A DNA stretch of 64,000 bases from JAAZKA01 sp034926225 (GCA_034926225.1 JAYFRF010000010.1:1-64000), one strand, 5' to 3'; shown: positions 34,541-43,231, numbered from the stretch's first letter. Notes: generated by a model from the letters alone, not told the origin. A program made the numbers and translations.

Positions 34541-34568
34541 GGAGCGGTTCCCTTTGCGGAGCCGCTCC
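34541..34568 (+). other. Hairpin inside the sugar operon
   Basis: GGAGCGG (34541-34547) pairs with CCGCTCC (34562-34568), followed by GGCGGTGCTTTT. It may lower expression of the genes after the sulfatase-fold gene or protect the upstream mRNA 3' end. Confidence 0.5.
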
Positions 34569-34597
34569 GGCGGTGCTTTTATCAGAGGTGAGATTTC

Positions 34598-35605
34598 GTG
34601 CTGCGAACCTGCGTGATCGGCATGGGGCATATTGGTCATAACCATGCGCGATCCTATCAGAGCAATCCCGATGCGTGTCTTGTCGCGGTCTGTGACCGTA
34701 ATCCGGAACGCGCCGCCGCCGCGTCGAAAACCTTCGGCGTGCCGGCGTATACCGACGCCGAAACCATGCTCCGCGAGCAGAAGCCCGATATCGCGAGCGT
34801 TTCCACGGGCGGCTTCGAGTATTCGTCCGATCACTACGAGCCGACGATGCAGGCGCTGCGCGCGGGCTGTCATGTGCTGACCGAAAAGCCCATTTGCAAC
34901 GATCTGCGTCTTGCGGAGGAAATGGTCGCGGAGGCGAAACGCCTGAATCGCTGCTTTGGCATCGACTTAAACCATCGCTTTACCCCCGCCGCGAGACAGG
35001 CCAAAGCATGGCAGAACGAAGGTGCGATCGGTACGCTGCTGTTTCTCAATATGGGACTGTGGATCGGCCGGCCGGAGATGCTAGAAACACCGTACTACCA
35101 TATGAAGGCGCTCAATCCGCACTCCGTCGATATCCTCCGCTACTTCGGCGGCGATATCGAGGAGGTACACTGCTTTGCGATGACGGCGCCGGGACGTAAT
35201 ATTTATTCAACGATGTCCCTCAATTTGAAATTCGCCTGCGGCGCGGTCGGTCATCTGACGTCCTCGTACGACATCGAGCGCGGACATCCGATGGAGCGCT
35301 GCGAAGTCGCGGGGCTTTGCGGCCGTCTGGTTTTTGAGGATATGTGGCGGGAAGCGACGCTCTATCCCGCCGGAAATCCGATAAAAAAGGTGTACACAAA
35401 CCCCGTTTTCGGCGGGTTTGAGGGTTTTTACGATACGTTTAACGATCGCATATCGACTTTCGTCCGCCAGATCCGCGACGGGACGAAGCCTGAGGAGATT
35501 GACGGCTCCGGCGAGGCGGGTTTGGAGGCGTCGCGCGTGATCCATGCCGCGATCCGTTCCTTAAAAACCGGACTTCCCGTACACGTCGCCGACGTTCATG
35601 AATAA
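34598..35605 (+). CDS. Gfo/Idh/MocA family oxidoreductase
   Basis: 335 aa. Rossmann motif VIGMGHIGHNH, catalytic-lysine motif TEKPI, and the DLNHRFTPAARQAK and LNPHSVDILRYFGGDIEEVHCF blocks. It is a paralogue of the last gene of the operon, sharing the DLNHxFT and RYFGGDI elements. Start is GTG at 34598 with GAGGTGAG upstream. Probably NAD-dependent oxidation of a sugar or glycoside hydroxyl. AraC follows after 2 nt. Confidence 0.9.
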   Translation: MLRTCVIGMGHIGHNHARSYQSNPDACLVAVCDRNPERAAAASKTFGVPAYTDAETMLREQKPDIASVSTGGFEYSSDHYEPTMQALRAGCHVLTEKPICNDLRLAEEMVAEAKRLNRCFGIDLNHRFTPAARQAKAWQNEGAIGTLLFLNMGLWIGRPEMLETPYYHMKALNPHSVDILRYFGGDIEEVHCFAMTAPGRNIYSTMSLNLKFACGAVGHLTSSYDIERGHPMERCEVAGLCGRLVFEDMWREATLYPAGNPIKKVYTNPVFGGFEGFYDTFNDRISTFVRQIRDGTKPEEIDGSGEAGLEASRVIHAAIRSLKTGLPVHVADVHE

Positions 35606-35607
35606 AC

Positions 35608-36426
35608 ATGCATATTTTATCCGCGAACGATTTTTTTCACGAGGGTGAGCCGCCCGTCAGCGTCAGGACCGTCGCCAATCACGGCGTAAACTCGATGCAC
35701 GGGCATGAATTCTATGAAATGGTATTCATCCTGCAGGGCTTTACGCTCCACTCCTGCGGCGGCGCGTCGAGCATCCTGACCGCTGGCGATATCTTCTGTA
35801 TGCCGCCCGGTACGTCCCACGCGTATATCGCCACGCATCAGACATGGCTATATAACATCCTCTTTCTGCCGTCCGCGCTGGAAGCCTGCGGTGTCGGAAG
35901 CGACATGTCTCTTTATCGGGTGCCGATGCGTGCGAAGGCGAATCCCGTCCAGCGGCAGGAGATGATTCCGATTCTCGAGCGCCTGCTCGCGGAGCCGCAG
36001 ACGAAGGGCGCGGGCTGGGATCGTATGGTGATGGCGAAGTTCGGCGAGCTGCTCGTCCTGTACGAACGCATCCACGAGACGACGCCGCATCTTGACACGT
36101 CGAACGCGCATTACCGGCAGCTCATGCGCGCGCTGCAATATATCGAAGGCAGCCTGAACCGCGATATCCTGCTCGAGGAGGTTGCGGCGACGGCGGGACT
36201 GTCCACAGGCAGTTTGACCAGGCAGTTTAAGCTCGTCACGGGCCTCGCGCCGATGGAATACGCCCGCAGTCAGCGGATGGCGAAGGCGGCTGAGCTTTTA
36301 AAGGACCCCGCACAGAGCGTGTCCGATGTGGCGCGTGACCTCGGCTTTTCCGATATCTCCGTCTTCTCCAGGCAGTTTAAGCAGATTACCGGCATGTCCC
36401 CGTCGGAATTCCGCAAGAATGTATAA
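35608..36426 (+). CDS. AraC family transcriptional regulator
   Basis: 272 aa. N-terminal cupin-like sensor (SMHGHEFYEMVFILQGFTLHSCGG, MPPGTSHAYIA) and C-terminal double helix-turn-helix (LLEEVAATAGLSTGSLTRQFKLVTG, SVSDVARDLGFSDISVFSRQFKQITGMSPSEFRK). It likely responds to the sugar handled by the operon and may bind the inverted repeat at 31319-31359. It lies within the operon, so it could control itself. The ribosome site is weak; translation may depend on coupling to the preceding gene. Confidence 0.93.
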   Translation: MHILSANDFFHEGEPPVSVRTVANHGVNSMHGHEFYEMVFILQGFTLHSCGGASSILTAGDIFCMPPGTSHAYIATHQTWLYNILFLPSALEACGVGSDMSLYRVPMRAKANPVQRQEMIPILERLLAEPQTKGAGWDRMVMAKFGELLVLYERIHETTPHLDTSNAHYRQLMRALQYIEGSLNRDILLEEVAATAGLSTGSLTRQFKLVTGLAPMEYARSQRMAKAAELLKDPAQSVSDVARDLGFSDISVFSRQFKQITGMSPSEFRKNV

Positions 36427-36460
36427 AGAGTACCCCTATTATAAAGGAGGATAATTCCAC

Positions 36461-37564
36461 ATGGCTATTAAAATCGGTATCGTCGGTATGGGCGGCATCG
36501 GCAAGACCCACGGCCGCTGCTACAAGAATGACGAACTCGCCGAGCTGCGCGCGGTTTGCGATATCGTCCCGGAAAAAGCGGACGACGCGGCTGCCGAATT
36601 CGGCGTAAAAGCTTATTACTCGCTGGCCGACATGCTCTTAAGTGAGCCGGATCTCGACGTCGTAGACGTCACTACCTCCGGCTACGAAAACGGCTCCTGG
36701 CACTATGAGCCCGCGATGCAGGCCATGCGCGCAGGCAAAAACGTCTTCGTCGAAAAGCCCATCTCCAACGATGTCCGCGAAGCCCGCGAGATGGTCAAAT
36801 ACGCCTACGAGCATGATCTATACCTCGCCTGCGATTTGAACCATTACTTCACCAAGCCCGCCGACCGCGCGAAGGAACTGATCAAAGAAGGCAAAATCGG
36901 CGAGCCGGTCTACATCCTCCATAAGATGGGCTTCAACGGCTCCGAAACCAAATACGGCGGCGTCGGCTCTCCCCGCTGGCAGAAGCCCTATTCCCATACC
37001 AAGGCTTTCCTTGCCCATCCCTTCTCCGTCATGCGCTACTTCGGCGGCGATATCACCCATGTCCAGTGCTTTATGAACCGCCCCGGCGTCCGTTCCTCCG
37101 CCGTCGATCCGATGTACTCCATCAACTCCGTCCATTGCCGCTTTGAAAACGGCTCCATCGGTTATCTGATCTCCCAGCGCGGCGATGCCATGTTCGGCCT
37201 CGGCGGCTGGTGGAGCTTCGAGATGGCCGGAACAAAAGGCACCTTTGTCATTGAAAACTGCGTTGAAAAGCTTTCCTTCTGGGATGGCACAAAGGATCAT
37301 GAAAACAACAGCAGCCCTGCGCCCGATGAGGTGCTCGACACCGGCATCACCGATTTCGGATCCACCTTCCCGACCCGCCTCCACGCCTTCCTCGAGGATC
37401 TGACCAATCAGGTTCCCAAGGAACACCTCCGTTCTTCCGGACGCGATGCTCTGGCCACTCTCGAATGCACCTTCGCCGCTATCCGCTCCTTTGAAGAAGG
37501 CGGCAGTCTCGTTCACGTCGAGCCGCTTCCGAATTTCCACGGCGATCCCAAATACGTCTGGTAA
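36461..37564 (+). CDS. Gfo/Idh/MocA family oxidoreductase
   Basis: 367 aa. IGIVGMGGIGKTHGRCYKND, VEKPIS and DLNHYFTKPADRAKELIKEGKIG identify the family; HPFSVMRYFGGDITHVQCFMNRP parallels the sister gene at 34598. AAGGAGG precedes the ATG. A second dehydrogenase with the same core might reduce the keto group again at the end of an oxidation-elimination-reduction sequence. A strong terminator follows. Confidence 0.9.
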   Translation: MAIKIGIVGMGGIGKTHGRCYKNDELAELRAVCDIVPEKADDAAAEFGVKAYYSLADMLLSEPDLDVVDVTTSGYENGSWHYEPAMQAMRAGKNVFVEKPISNDVREAREMVKYAYEHDLYLACDLNHYFTKPADRAKELIKEGKIGEPVYILHKMGFNGSETKYGGVGSPRWQKPYSHTKAFLAHPFSVMRYFGGDITHVQCFMNRPGVRSSAVDPMYSINSVHCRFENGSIGYLISQRGDAMFGLGGWWSFEMAGTKGTFVIENCVEKLSFWDGTKDHENNSSPAPDEVLDTGITDFGSTFPTRLHAFLEDLTNQVPKEHLRSSGRDALATLECTFAAIRSFEEGGSLVHVEPLPNFHGDPKYVW

Positions 37565-37584
37565 TATATTATTCCGGATTCAAA

Positions 37585-37624
37585 AGCCGGGGGGACCGTT
37601 CATACGGTCTCCCCGGCTTGGCTT
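37585..37624 (+). terminator. Terminator of the sugar operon
   Basis: 15-bp stem (37585-37599 with 37604-37618, one G-U) with loop TCAT, then TGGCTTTG. The tail is weak but the stem is strong. Confidence 0.75.
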
Positions 37625-37782
37625 TGCGCAAAACAGGCGGAAATGCCGAATAAACGAATATTATTGTACAAAAACAAATGAAAATGCCAAGAGGGGATAT
37701 TGTGTCAAGCAATATATAAATAGTGTGTAAAATGTATTATCCAGTAATAAAAATAAGAAGCCGCGTTGCTGAAAACACAATA

Positions 37783-37799
37783 TGTCGTGGCATGTCGAA
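37783..37799 (+). promoter_or_regulatory. Spo0A-box-like sites upstream of spo0A
   Basis: TGTCGAA at 37793-37799 is the exact 0A-box core, and TGTCGTG at 37783-37789 differs at one position; starts are 10 bp apart, one helical turn. This suggests autoregulation of spo0A. Binding is inferred from the known 0A-box consensus. Confidence 0.6.
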
Positions 37800-37807
37800 C
37801 ACAATAC

Positions 37808-37821
37808 CACAAAATTTTGTG
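37808..37821. promoter_or_regulatory. Palindrome upstream of the spo0A promoter
   Basis: CACAAAATTTTGTG, a perfect 14-bp palindrome, 18 bp before the -35. Wider arms AACACAA (37799-37805) and TTGTGTT (37818-37824) also oppose each other. A candidate site for an unidentified dimeric regulator. The rest of the 364-base gap (37565-37928) is AT-rich with no gene. Confidence 0.45.
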
Positions 37822-37839
37822 TTATTTATAAAAAAGGTC

Positions 37840-37868
37840 TTGATTTATTTGGAATAATATGGTATATT
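37840..37868 (+). promoter_or_regulatory. Promoter of spo0A
   Basis: TTGATT (37840-37845), 17-bp spacer ending TGG, TATATT (37863-37868); the start codon is 60 bases downstream, after GGAGG. Confidence 0.75.
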
Positions 37869-37928
37869 ACAGGCAATGACAAGAAAGGCTTGCCATAATC
37901 TATTTAATTTATTTATGGAGGAAAAAAT

Positions 37929-38726
37929 ATGCTGCAGTCTCACATCCGCGTGCTTCTGGTCGATTGCAATCAGGACTTCAGGACAAAGCTTGCGGAACGC
38001 CTGAAGCGTGAACCGCGCATCGATGTCGTCGGTGCCGTCGCGGACGGCAACGAAGCGATTCAGAAGACGGCGGAACTTTCCCCCGACATCGTCGTCATGG
38101 ATATCATGGTACCGCCACTGGACGGGCTGTATGCGATACGCGAGATTCTCGCGCTGCAGCTAGTCAAGGTCCCCTCCTTCTATGTGCTCTCACAGTTCAT
38201 GTCTCAGGAGACCCTTTCCTATGCTGTGGGACTCGGTATCAGTTATTTTATGATCAAGCCTTTCGATATGGAGGCGCTCGTGCAGCGCATCTTGCAGCAT
38301 GGGCAGGTTGCGGGAGGAATCACCGATACGAGGAAGACGACGGCAAGACCGCTCCCGCCGGAGCTGGACATGGAAATCCGCGTGACCAATGTCATCCATG
38401 AGATCGGCGTGCCGGCGCATATCAAGGGGTACCAGTACTTACGGGATTCGATCATCATGACGATCAACGATATGGATGTGATCAACGCGATCACGAAGGT
38501 GCTGTATCCGACGATCGCCAAGCACTACAATACCACATCGTCACGCGTGGAAAGAGCCATCCGGCATGCCATCGAGGTTGCGTGGGATCGGGGCGATATT
38601 GAAATCTTACAGAGCTATTTCGGTTATACGGTGTCCAATGTAAAGGGAAAACCGACAAACTCAGAGTTTGTTTCGATGATCGCCGATCGGATTCGCTTGC
38701 AAATCAAGAGCGAAGTAACGGCATAA
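37929..38726 (+). CDS. spo0A: Sporulation master regulator Spo0A
   Basis: 265 aa, full length. Receiver domain residues 1-120 with phospho-acceptor Asp in DIVVMDIMVPPLDG, then the Spo0A DNA-binding domain with its hallmark helix TSSRVERAIRHAIEVAWDRGD. Phosphorylated Spo0A switches on sporulation and stationary-phase genes. GGAGG lies seven bases before the ATG. spoIVB, its common partner, is not adjacent; the preceding gene is a sugar dehydrogenase. Confidence 0.97.
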   Translation: MLQSHIRVLLVDCNQDFRTKLAERLKREPRIDVVGAVADGNEAIQKTAELSPDIVVMDIMVPPLDGLYAIREILALQLVKVPSFYVLSQFMSQETLSYAVGLGISYFMIKPFDMEALVQRILQHGQVAGGITDTRKTTARPLPPELDMEIRVTNVIHEIGVPAHIKGYQYLRDSIIMTINDMDVINAITKVLYPTIAKHYNTTSSRVERAIRHAIEVAWDRGDIEILQSYFGYTVSNVKGKPTNSEFVSMIADRIRLQIKSEVTA

Positions 38727-38774
38727 AGGCGGATACATGAAGATCATTCCCGAGAATCAAACACCGCCAAATAG

Positions 38775-38816
38775 ATGATGCACGACCTTCTTACAAAAAA
38801 TAGGGTCGTGCATCAT
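38775..38816. terminator. Hairpin between converging spo0A and trmD
   Basis: A perfect 13-bp inverted repeat (38775-38787 with 38804-38816) has a 16-nt loop that contains an A6 run. No long U-tract follows on either strand, so it is a weak candidate terminator. Confidence 0.5.
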
Positions 38817-38831
38817 ACATTCGCGGATCCG

Positions 38832-39626
38832 TTATGGCGTATCGGAGGTATCGCCGAGCCGCATATAGAGATCCTCCAGCGCGGCGGCTTCCTCGCCCGA
38901 CAGGCACGCGCCGCCGAGCAGGGAGGGACGCCGGAGCAGCGTCCGCTTTAAGGATTCCCGCGTGCGCCAATCGACGATATGCGCGTGATGTCCGGACAAC
39001 AGCACAGGCGGAACCGGACGGTCGTGCCAGACCTCGGGACGCGTGTACTGCGGATACTCTAAAAGATTATTCCAGTAGCTTTCATCTGTAAAACAGTTTT
39101 CTTCCGACAGCACGCCCGGCACCATCCGGCACACGCAATCGGCGACCGTCATCGCCGGAAGCTCGCCGCCGGTCAGGACGAAGTTGCCGATCGAGATCTC
39201 CTCGTCCACACACTCGTCGATAAATCGCTGATCGACACCCTCATAATGTCCGCAGACCAGGATAAAATGACCGTACGATAAAAGCCGCCGTGCCGTCTCC
39301 TGCGTAAAAGGCCGCCCCTGCGCGCTCATCAGAAGCGTATGGACATGCCCCGCGCCGCTTAAGTGCCTGTGACAGCGGTATAAGGGCTCCGCCAGCATGA
39401 CAAGCCCCTGCCCGCCGCCGTAGGGGTAGTCGTCGGTGCGCCGGTTGCGTCCCGGCGCGAAGTCGCGGATGTTCGTCGCGCGCACGGAGATGATTCCCTT
39501 CGCAGCGGCGCGGCCGATCACGGACGTCTGCATGCAGGCGTCGATCATGGCGGGGAAGAGCGTCATAATATCGATGGTTAAACGCGCGTCGGGATTTTCA
39601 GCGGGCGCATAACGTTCGGTTGCCAT
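38832..39626 (-). CDS. trmD: tRNA (guanine-37-N1)-methyltransferase
   Basis: 264 aa. TrmD knot residues are visible: IMTLFPAM, RRTDDYPYGGGQGLVM, LVCGHYEGVDQRFID, IGNFVLTGGELPAM. It methylates G37 of tRNAs with SAM. The N-terminus has about 17 extra residues before the usual ITLFPxM; the start keeps a GGAGG site. It follows rimM after 29 nt, the standard order. Confidence 0.96.
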   Translation of the reverse strand: MATERYAPAENPDARLTIDIMTLFPAMIDACMQTSVIGRAAAKGIISVRATNIRDFAPGRNRRTDDYPYGGGQGLVMLAEPLYRCHRHLSGAGHVHTLLMSAQGRPFTQETARRLLSYGHFILVCGHYEGVDQRFIDECVDEEISIGNFVLTGGELPAMTVADCVCRMVPGVLSEENCFTDESYWNNLLEYPQYTRPEVWHDRPVPPVLLSGHHAHIVDWRTRESLKRTLLRRPSLLGGACLSGEEAAALEDLYMRLGDTSDTP

Positions 39627-39655
39627 AAAAGGGAACCCTCCTTTCCAATGCGTGG

Positions 39656-40156
39656 TTATTCGTCGTCGCCCATGCCGGGGATGGTTTCGACGGTGATCGT
39701 ATGCGCCGCAGGATCGACGCCGCGCGTAAACTCCGGGCGCGCCGGGATCAGGATATCGCCCCGCGTGCTTTCCACACGGTAAACGTCTCCTGCTGGCAGC
39801 TGCAGCAGCTCCGCGAGCTTGCCGATAACGGCGTTTTTACGCAGATCAAAGACATCGAAGCCGATCATATCGGCAAGGAAGTACGTCCCCTCCGGCAGCT
39901 TTGCGTCGGCACGGTCAAAATAGACCGTGCGGCCGCGAAACCGCATCGCGTCTTCGACGGTATCTATCCCTTCGAAGTGGATCAGTACAAAACGGGTATG
40001 AACGCGGGCGGAAACGACCCGATAGGGCTTTTCGTCGATATACAGGGTCTTGAAGCGCGTCAGAAAGTCGGGTGAATCCGCCCACGGATCGACCTTGACT
40101 TCACCGCGTACACCGTGGGTATTGATGATCGCGCCTGCGTCGAGCAGATTGGGCAT
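39656..40156 (-). CDS. rimM: Ribosome maturation factor RimM
   Basis: 166 aa from the ATG of MPNLLDAGAIINTHGVRGEVKVDPW, with AAAGGAG upstream; the frame continues 15 codons further without support. N-terminal RimM barrel and C-terminal PRC barrel (TYFLADMIGFDVFDL, DILIPARPEFTRGVD). It helps 30S subunit assembly. Confidence 0.95.
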   Translation of the reverse strand: MPNLLDAGAIINTHGVRGEVKVDPWADSPDFLTRFKTLYIDEKPYRVVSARVHTRFVLIHFEGIDTVEDAMRFRGRTVYFDRADAKLPEGTYFLADMIGFDVFDLRKNAVIGKLAELLQLPAGDVYRVESTRGDILIPARPEFTRGVDPAAHTITVETIPGMGDDE

Positions 40157-40187
40157 AAAGGGGAACTCCTTTCCGAGTGAGCGGCGG

Positions 40188-40574
40188 TCATTTGCGCACA
40201 CCGTGCTGCGGCCTTAGGCTCGCGATGCGCTGCCGCAGACGAACGAGCGCCTGCGCGGTATGACCGGTAATCGCGATGGTGGTAAACGTCGTCACAACGC
40301 AGACGATGATGATCTTCCACCACGTATCGGCGAGAATGTCGAGCAGATTGACGATGCCGACTGCGGGAGGAATGAACATCAAAGACATGATCGCGAGCAG
40401 GAAGTCGGCGGCTTTCTCCACGTGCTCAAGCTTGAGTATCCCGGTGCACAGCGCCGTGAACAGCAGCACCAGTCCGTATACGGCCGCGGGTACCGGCAGC
40501 GGTATCACAGAATGTAAAAGCTCGCCTAAGTAATAGAACACGCCGATCAAGAAGAACTGCAGCAGATATTTCAT
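40188..40574 (-). CDS. lrgA: LrgA/CidA family protein
   Basis: 128 aa with four membrane helices, starting MKYLLQFFLIGVFYYLGELLHSVIPLPVPAAVYGLVLLF and containing the LMFIPPAVG motif of the family. LrgA/CidA proteins are holin-like and are linked to LrgB/CidB. Here the gene stands before rimM-trmD, and the only lrgB in the window is 13 kb away on the other strand. Confidence 0.93.
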   Translation of the reverse strand: MKYLLQFFLIGVFYYLGELLHSVIPLPVPAAVYGLVLLFTALCTGILKLEHVEKAADFLLAIMSLMFIPPAVGIVNLLDILADTWWKIIIVCVVTTFTTIAITGHTAQALVRLRQRIASLRPQHGVRK

Positions 40575-40597
40575 TCGTCAAAAACCCTTACCTACTT

Positions 40598-40638
40598 AAA
40601 AAAGGGACGCGCCAAGGAACATCCCTTCCGCGCGTCCC
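40598..40638 (-). terminator. Terminator after ilvE
   Basis: Minus-strand stem GGGACGCGC/GCGCGTCCC (40630-40638 with 40604-40612), extended by an inner AAGG/CCTT, followed by TTTTTT. Confidence 0.88.
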
Positions 40639-40661
40639 GCATACCTTCCGTTAAAAACGCG

Positions 40662-41723
40662 TCAGATCTTGACAACCCAGCCAAACGGATCCTTCGCGCG
40701 ACCCCACTGGATCGCGGTCAGCTCGTCGTAAATCTTCTGCGTCAAAGAACCCGTCTTGAAATCGGAGATCGTGACGGTCTTGCCCTCGTAGTACAGCTCG
40801 CCGATCGGAGAGATGACGGCGGCCGTGCCTGTGCCGAAGGCTTCCTCGAGTTTGCCGTTTTCGGCCGCTTCCATCAGCTCCGCGATGCCCAAACGACGCT
40901 CCTCAACGGTGACGCCCCAGTAGCGCAAAAGCTCTACGACGGATTTGCGGGTGATGCCCGGCAGAATCGAGCCGCCTAAGGCCGGGGTGACGACCTTGCC
41001 GTCGAGCTTGAACGCGACGTTCATCGTGCCGACTTCCTCGACGTACTTCTTCTCGGCGCTGTCAAGCCACAGAACCTGCGTGTAGCCGAGCTTCATCGCC
41101 TTCTCCTGCGCCGCCAGAGAAATTGCATAGTTCGCGGCGGCCTTCGTAAAACCGGTGCCGCCAACGCTCGCGCGGGAGAACTCGTCCTCGACGTAGATCC
41201 TGACCGGATTCACGCCTTCGGGATAGTACGCGCCGACCGGAGAGAGGATAATGACGAACTTATAGGTCTTCGACGGATGTACGCCGACGCCGACGTCGGT
41301 CGCGAAGACGAACGGGCGGATATAAAGCGAGGTTTCATACGCATGCGGCACCCAGTCGGCATCCACGCGGACCAGCGTTTTAATCGCTTCCAGCACCAGC
41401 TCCTCGTCCAGCTGCGGGATGCACAGACGGCGGTCGGAGTTGTTCAGGCGCTTGATATTCTCCGTCGGACGGAAAAGGGACAGCGAACCGTCCTCATGGC
41501 GGTAAGCCTTCATGCCCTCGAAGGTTTCCTGCGCGTAATGCAGGCACATCGTCGCCGGGTCAAGCGGGAAGGGGGCATACGGGACGACGCGGGGGTCATG
41601 CCAGCCTTGTCCCTCGGTATAATCCATGACAAACATGTGGTCGGTAAAATACTTGCCGAAACCCAGATGCGATTCGTCGGGTTTTTGCTTCGGTGTGGTG
41701 GTGCGGGTGATGCTGATCTGCAT
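40662..41723 (-). CDS. ilvE: Branched-chain amino acid aminotransferase
   Basis: 353 aa, class IV PLP fold. The PLP lysine is in GGTGFTKAAANYAISLA; other family blocks are LGFGKYFTDHMFVMDY, ETFEGMKAYRHEDGSLSLFRP and FGTGTAAVISPIGEL. Transfers amino groups between 2-oxoglutarate and Leu/Ile/Val keto acids. The ATG of MQISITRT (41723) is preferred because GGAG is nine bases upstream; two upstream ATGs in frame are too close to or ahead of it. Confidence 0.95.
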   Translation of the reverse strand: MQISITRTTTPKQKPDESHLGFGKYFTDHMFVMDYTEGQGWHDPRVVPYAPFPLDPATMCLHYAQETFEGMKAYRHEDGSLSLFRPTENIKRLNNSDRRLCIPQLDEELVLEAIKTLVRVDADWVPHAYETSLYIRPFVFATDVGVGVHPSKTYKFVIILSPVGAYYPEGVNPVRIYVEDEFSRASVGGTGFTKAAANYAISLAAQEKAMKLGYTQVLWLDSAEKKYVEEVGTMNVAFKLDGKVVTPALGGSILPGITRKSVVELLRYWGVTVEERRLGIAELMEAAENGKLEEAFGTGTAAVISPIGELYYEGKTVTISDFKTGSLTQKIYDELTAIQWGRAKDPFGWVVKI

Positions 41724-41757
41724 AAAAGACATCTCCAAACGTATAGTATTGTCAAAT

Positions 41758-41784
41758 ATCATAAGCGAAGTAACCGCTTATGAT
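41758..41784 (-). terminator. Hairpin after prs
   Basis: Perfect 10-bp stem (41775-41784 with 41758-41767, loop 7 nt), followed on the minus strand by ATTTGACAAT. The U-tract is poor, so it may be only a partial terminator before ilvE. Confidence 0.5.
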
Positions 41785-41792
41785 ACAAAAAG

Positions 41793-43010
41793 TTACCGGT
41801 CGGTTTTGGCGGTCTGCGTAAGGGACTGCTTCGCGCGGCGCAGAAGGTCGAGCTCGTGATGCTCGAGGAGCTGCGCGATCCGCTGGGAGGGATTGAGGAT
41901 ATGGGAGATCGACGTGTCGTGATTGAGGATGTTGACGATGTAGGCGATATACTTGGACATATCGACCTCATGGTACCATGGACGGGAAAGAAGCTCCGGT
42001 GAGCGATAGATGAGGTTCGTCGTGAACAGTCCGTCAAACATGCCGTTTGCATAGGCCTCGTCGAAACGCTCAAGGCCCTCGCAGAACAGACCGAAGGTCG
42101 GGCAGACGAAGATGCGCCGAGCTTGCCGGGATTTGAGCTGGGCAATAACGTCGAGCATGGAGTCGCCCGACGCGATCATATCCTCGACGATGATCACGTC
42201 CTTTCCCTCCACATTGTCGCCGAGGAACATATGCGCGACGATGGGATTTTTTCCGTTTTCCACGCGGCTGTAGTCGCGGCGCTTATAGAACATGCCGAGG
42301 TCGAGATTTAAAACAGATGAGTAATAAATGCTGCGGGACATGGCGCCCTCGTCCGGAGAAATGATCATCATGTGCGCGGGGTCAAATTCAATATCGGGAA
42401 TATCGCGTACCATTGCCTTGATAAACTGATAGTTGGGCTGGACATTCTCGAAACCGGCGAGCGGGATCGCGTTCTGTACGCGCGGGTCGTGCGCGTCAAA
42501 CGTGATGAGGTTTTCGACGCCCATGTTGACAAGCTCCTGCAGCGCGATCGCGCAGTCCAGCGACTCACGCGCCGAGCGGCGATGCTGACGGCCTTCATAA
42601 AGCATGGTCATGATGACCGTAATGCGGCGGGCCTTGCCCGCGGCGGCGCCGATGATACGTTTTAAGTCTTGAAAATGATCGTCCGGACTCATCGGGACGT
42701 CCTGCCCATACATACGGTAAGTCACGCCGTGGTTGAAAACGTCGGCGATAATGTATAAGTCGTAGCCGCGGATGGTTTCGGTAATCAGGGCCTTCGCCTC
42801 TCCCGTGCCGAAGCGGGGGCACTGCGTGCCGATCAGGTAGCTGTCACGCAGATAGCCGTTAGACAGCGACTGGGGGCCGGATGCCATCTCGCGGCGCCAG
42901 CCATGAATATAGTTATCTACGGAAGCTGCCAAGTGTTCGCAGCCTCTCATTCCGATGATGCCGAGTGTGCCCACCGGCATCGTATACAAATTATCGTAAC
43001 CGTCGGCCAT
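41793..43010 (-). CDS. prs: Ribose-phosphate pyrophosphokinase, long form
   Basis: 405 aa, longer than the usual 310-320. The PRPP loop is clear (GKDVIIVEDMIASGDSMLDVIAQL), as are the flexible-loop region (YKRRDYSRVENGKNPIVAH) and an N-terminal GIIGMRGCEHLAASVDNYIHGWR. Makes PRPP from ribose-5-phosphate and ATP. The extra length is spread as an N-terminal and a C-terminal addition (HDTSISHILNPSQRIAQLLEHHE). Start at MADGYDN with GGAGG ten bases upstream; the longer frame to 43133 is unsupported. Confidence 0.92.
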   Translation of the reverse strand: MADGYDNLYTMPVGTLGIIGMRGCEHLAASVDNYIHGWRREMASGPQSLSNGYLRDSYLIGTQCPRFGTGEAKALITETIRGYDLYIIADVFNHGVTYRMYGQDVPMSPDDHFQDLKRIIGAAAGKARRITVIMTMLYEGRQHRRSARESLDCAIALQELVNMGVENLITFDAHDPRVQNAIPLAGFENVQPNYQFIKAMVRDIPDIEFDPAHMMIISPDEGAMSRSIYYSSVLNLDLGMFYKRRDYSRVENGKNPIVAHMFLGDNVEGKDVIIVEDMIASGDSMLDVIAQLKSRQARRIFVCPTFGLFCEGLERFDEAYANGMFDGLFTTNLIYRSPELLSRPWYHEVDMSKYIAYIVNILNHDTSISHILNPSQRIAQLLEHHELDLLRRAKQSLTQTAKTDR

Positions 43011-43202
43011 ATAAACGTATCCTCCGTTTTTTTCACATGTTAAAAACTTCGTATGACGAGGATTGATTCCCGTATACAGGATACCACGAAAACCGCAATT
43101 TTTCAAGGGCGATACACGGATTTTAATGCACAAATTTAAGCCGTCCGAAGCGATGATTTTTGCTTTCGGGCGAATTTTTCCGTATTAGAACGCAAATATC
43201 CG

Positions 43203-43231
43203 TTGAAATGCGGCGCGTATTGTGGTACAAT
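43203..43231 (+). promoter_or_regulatory. Promoter of the NagB-like gene
   Basis: TTGAAA (43203-43208), 17-bp spacer ending TGG, TACAAT (43226-43231). Extended -10 type. The gap 43011-43304 holds no gene; no promoter for prs was assigned in it. Confidence 0.75.
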
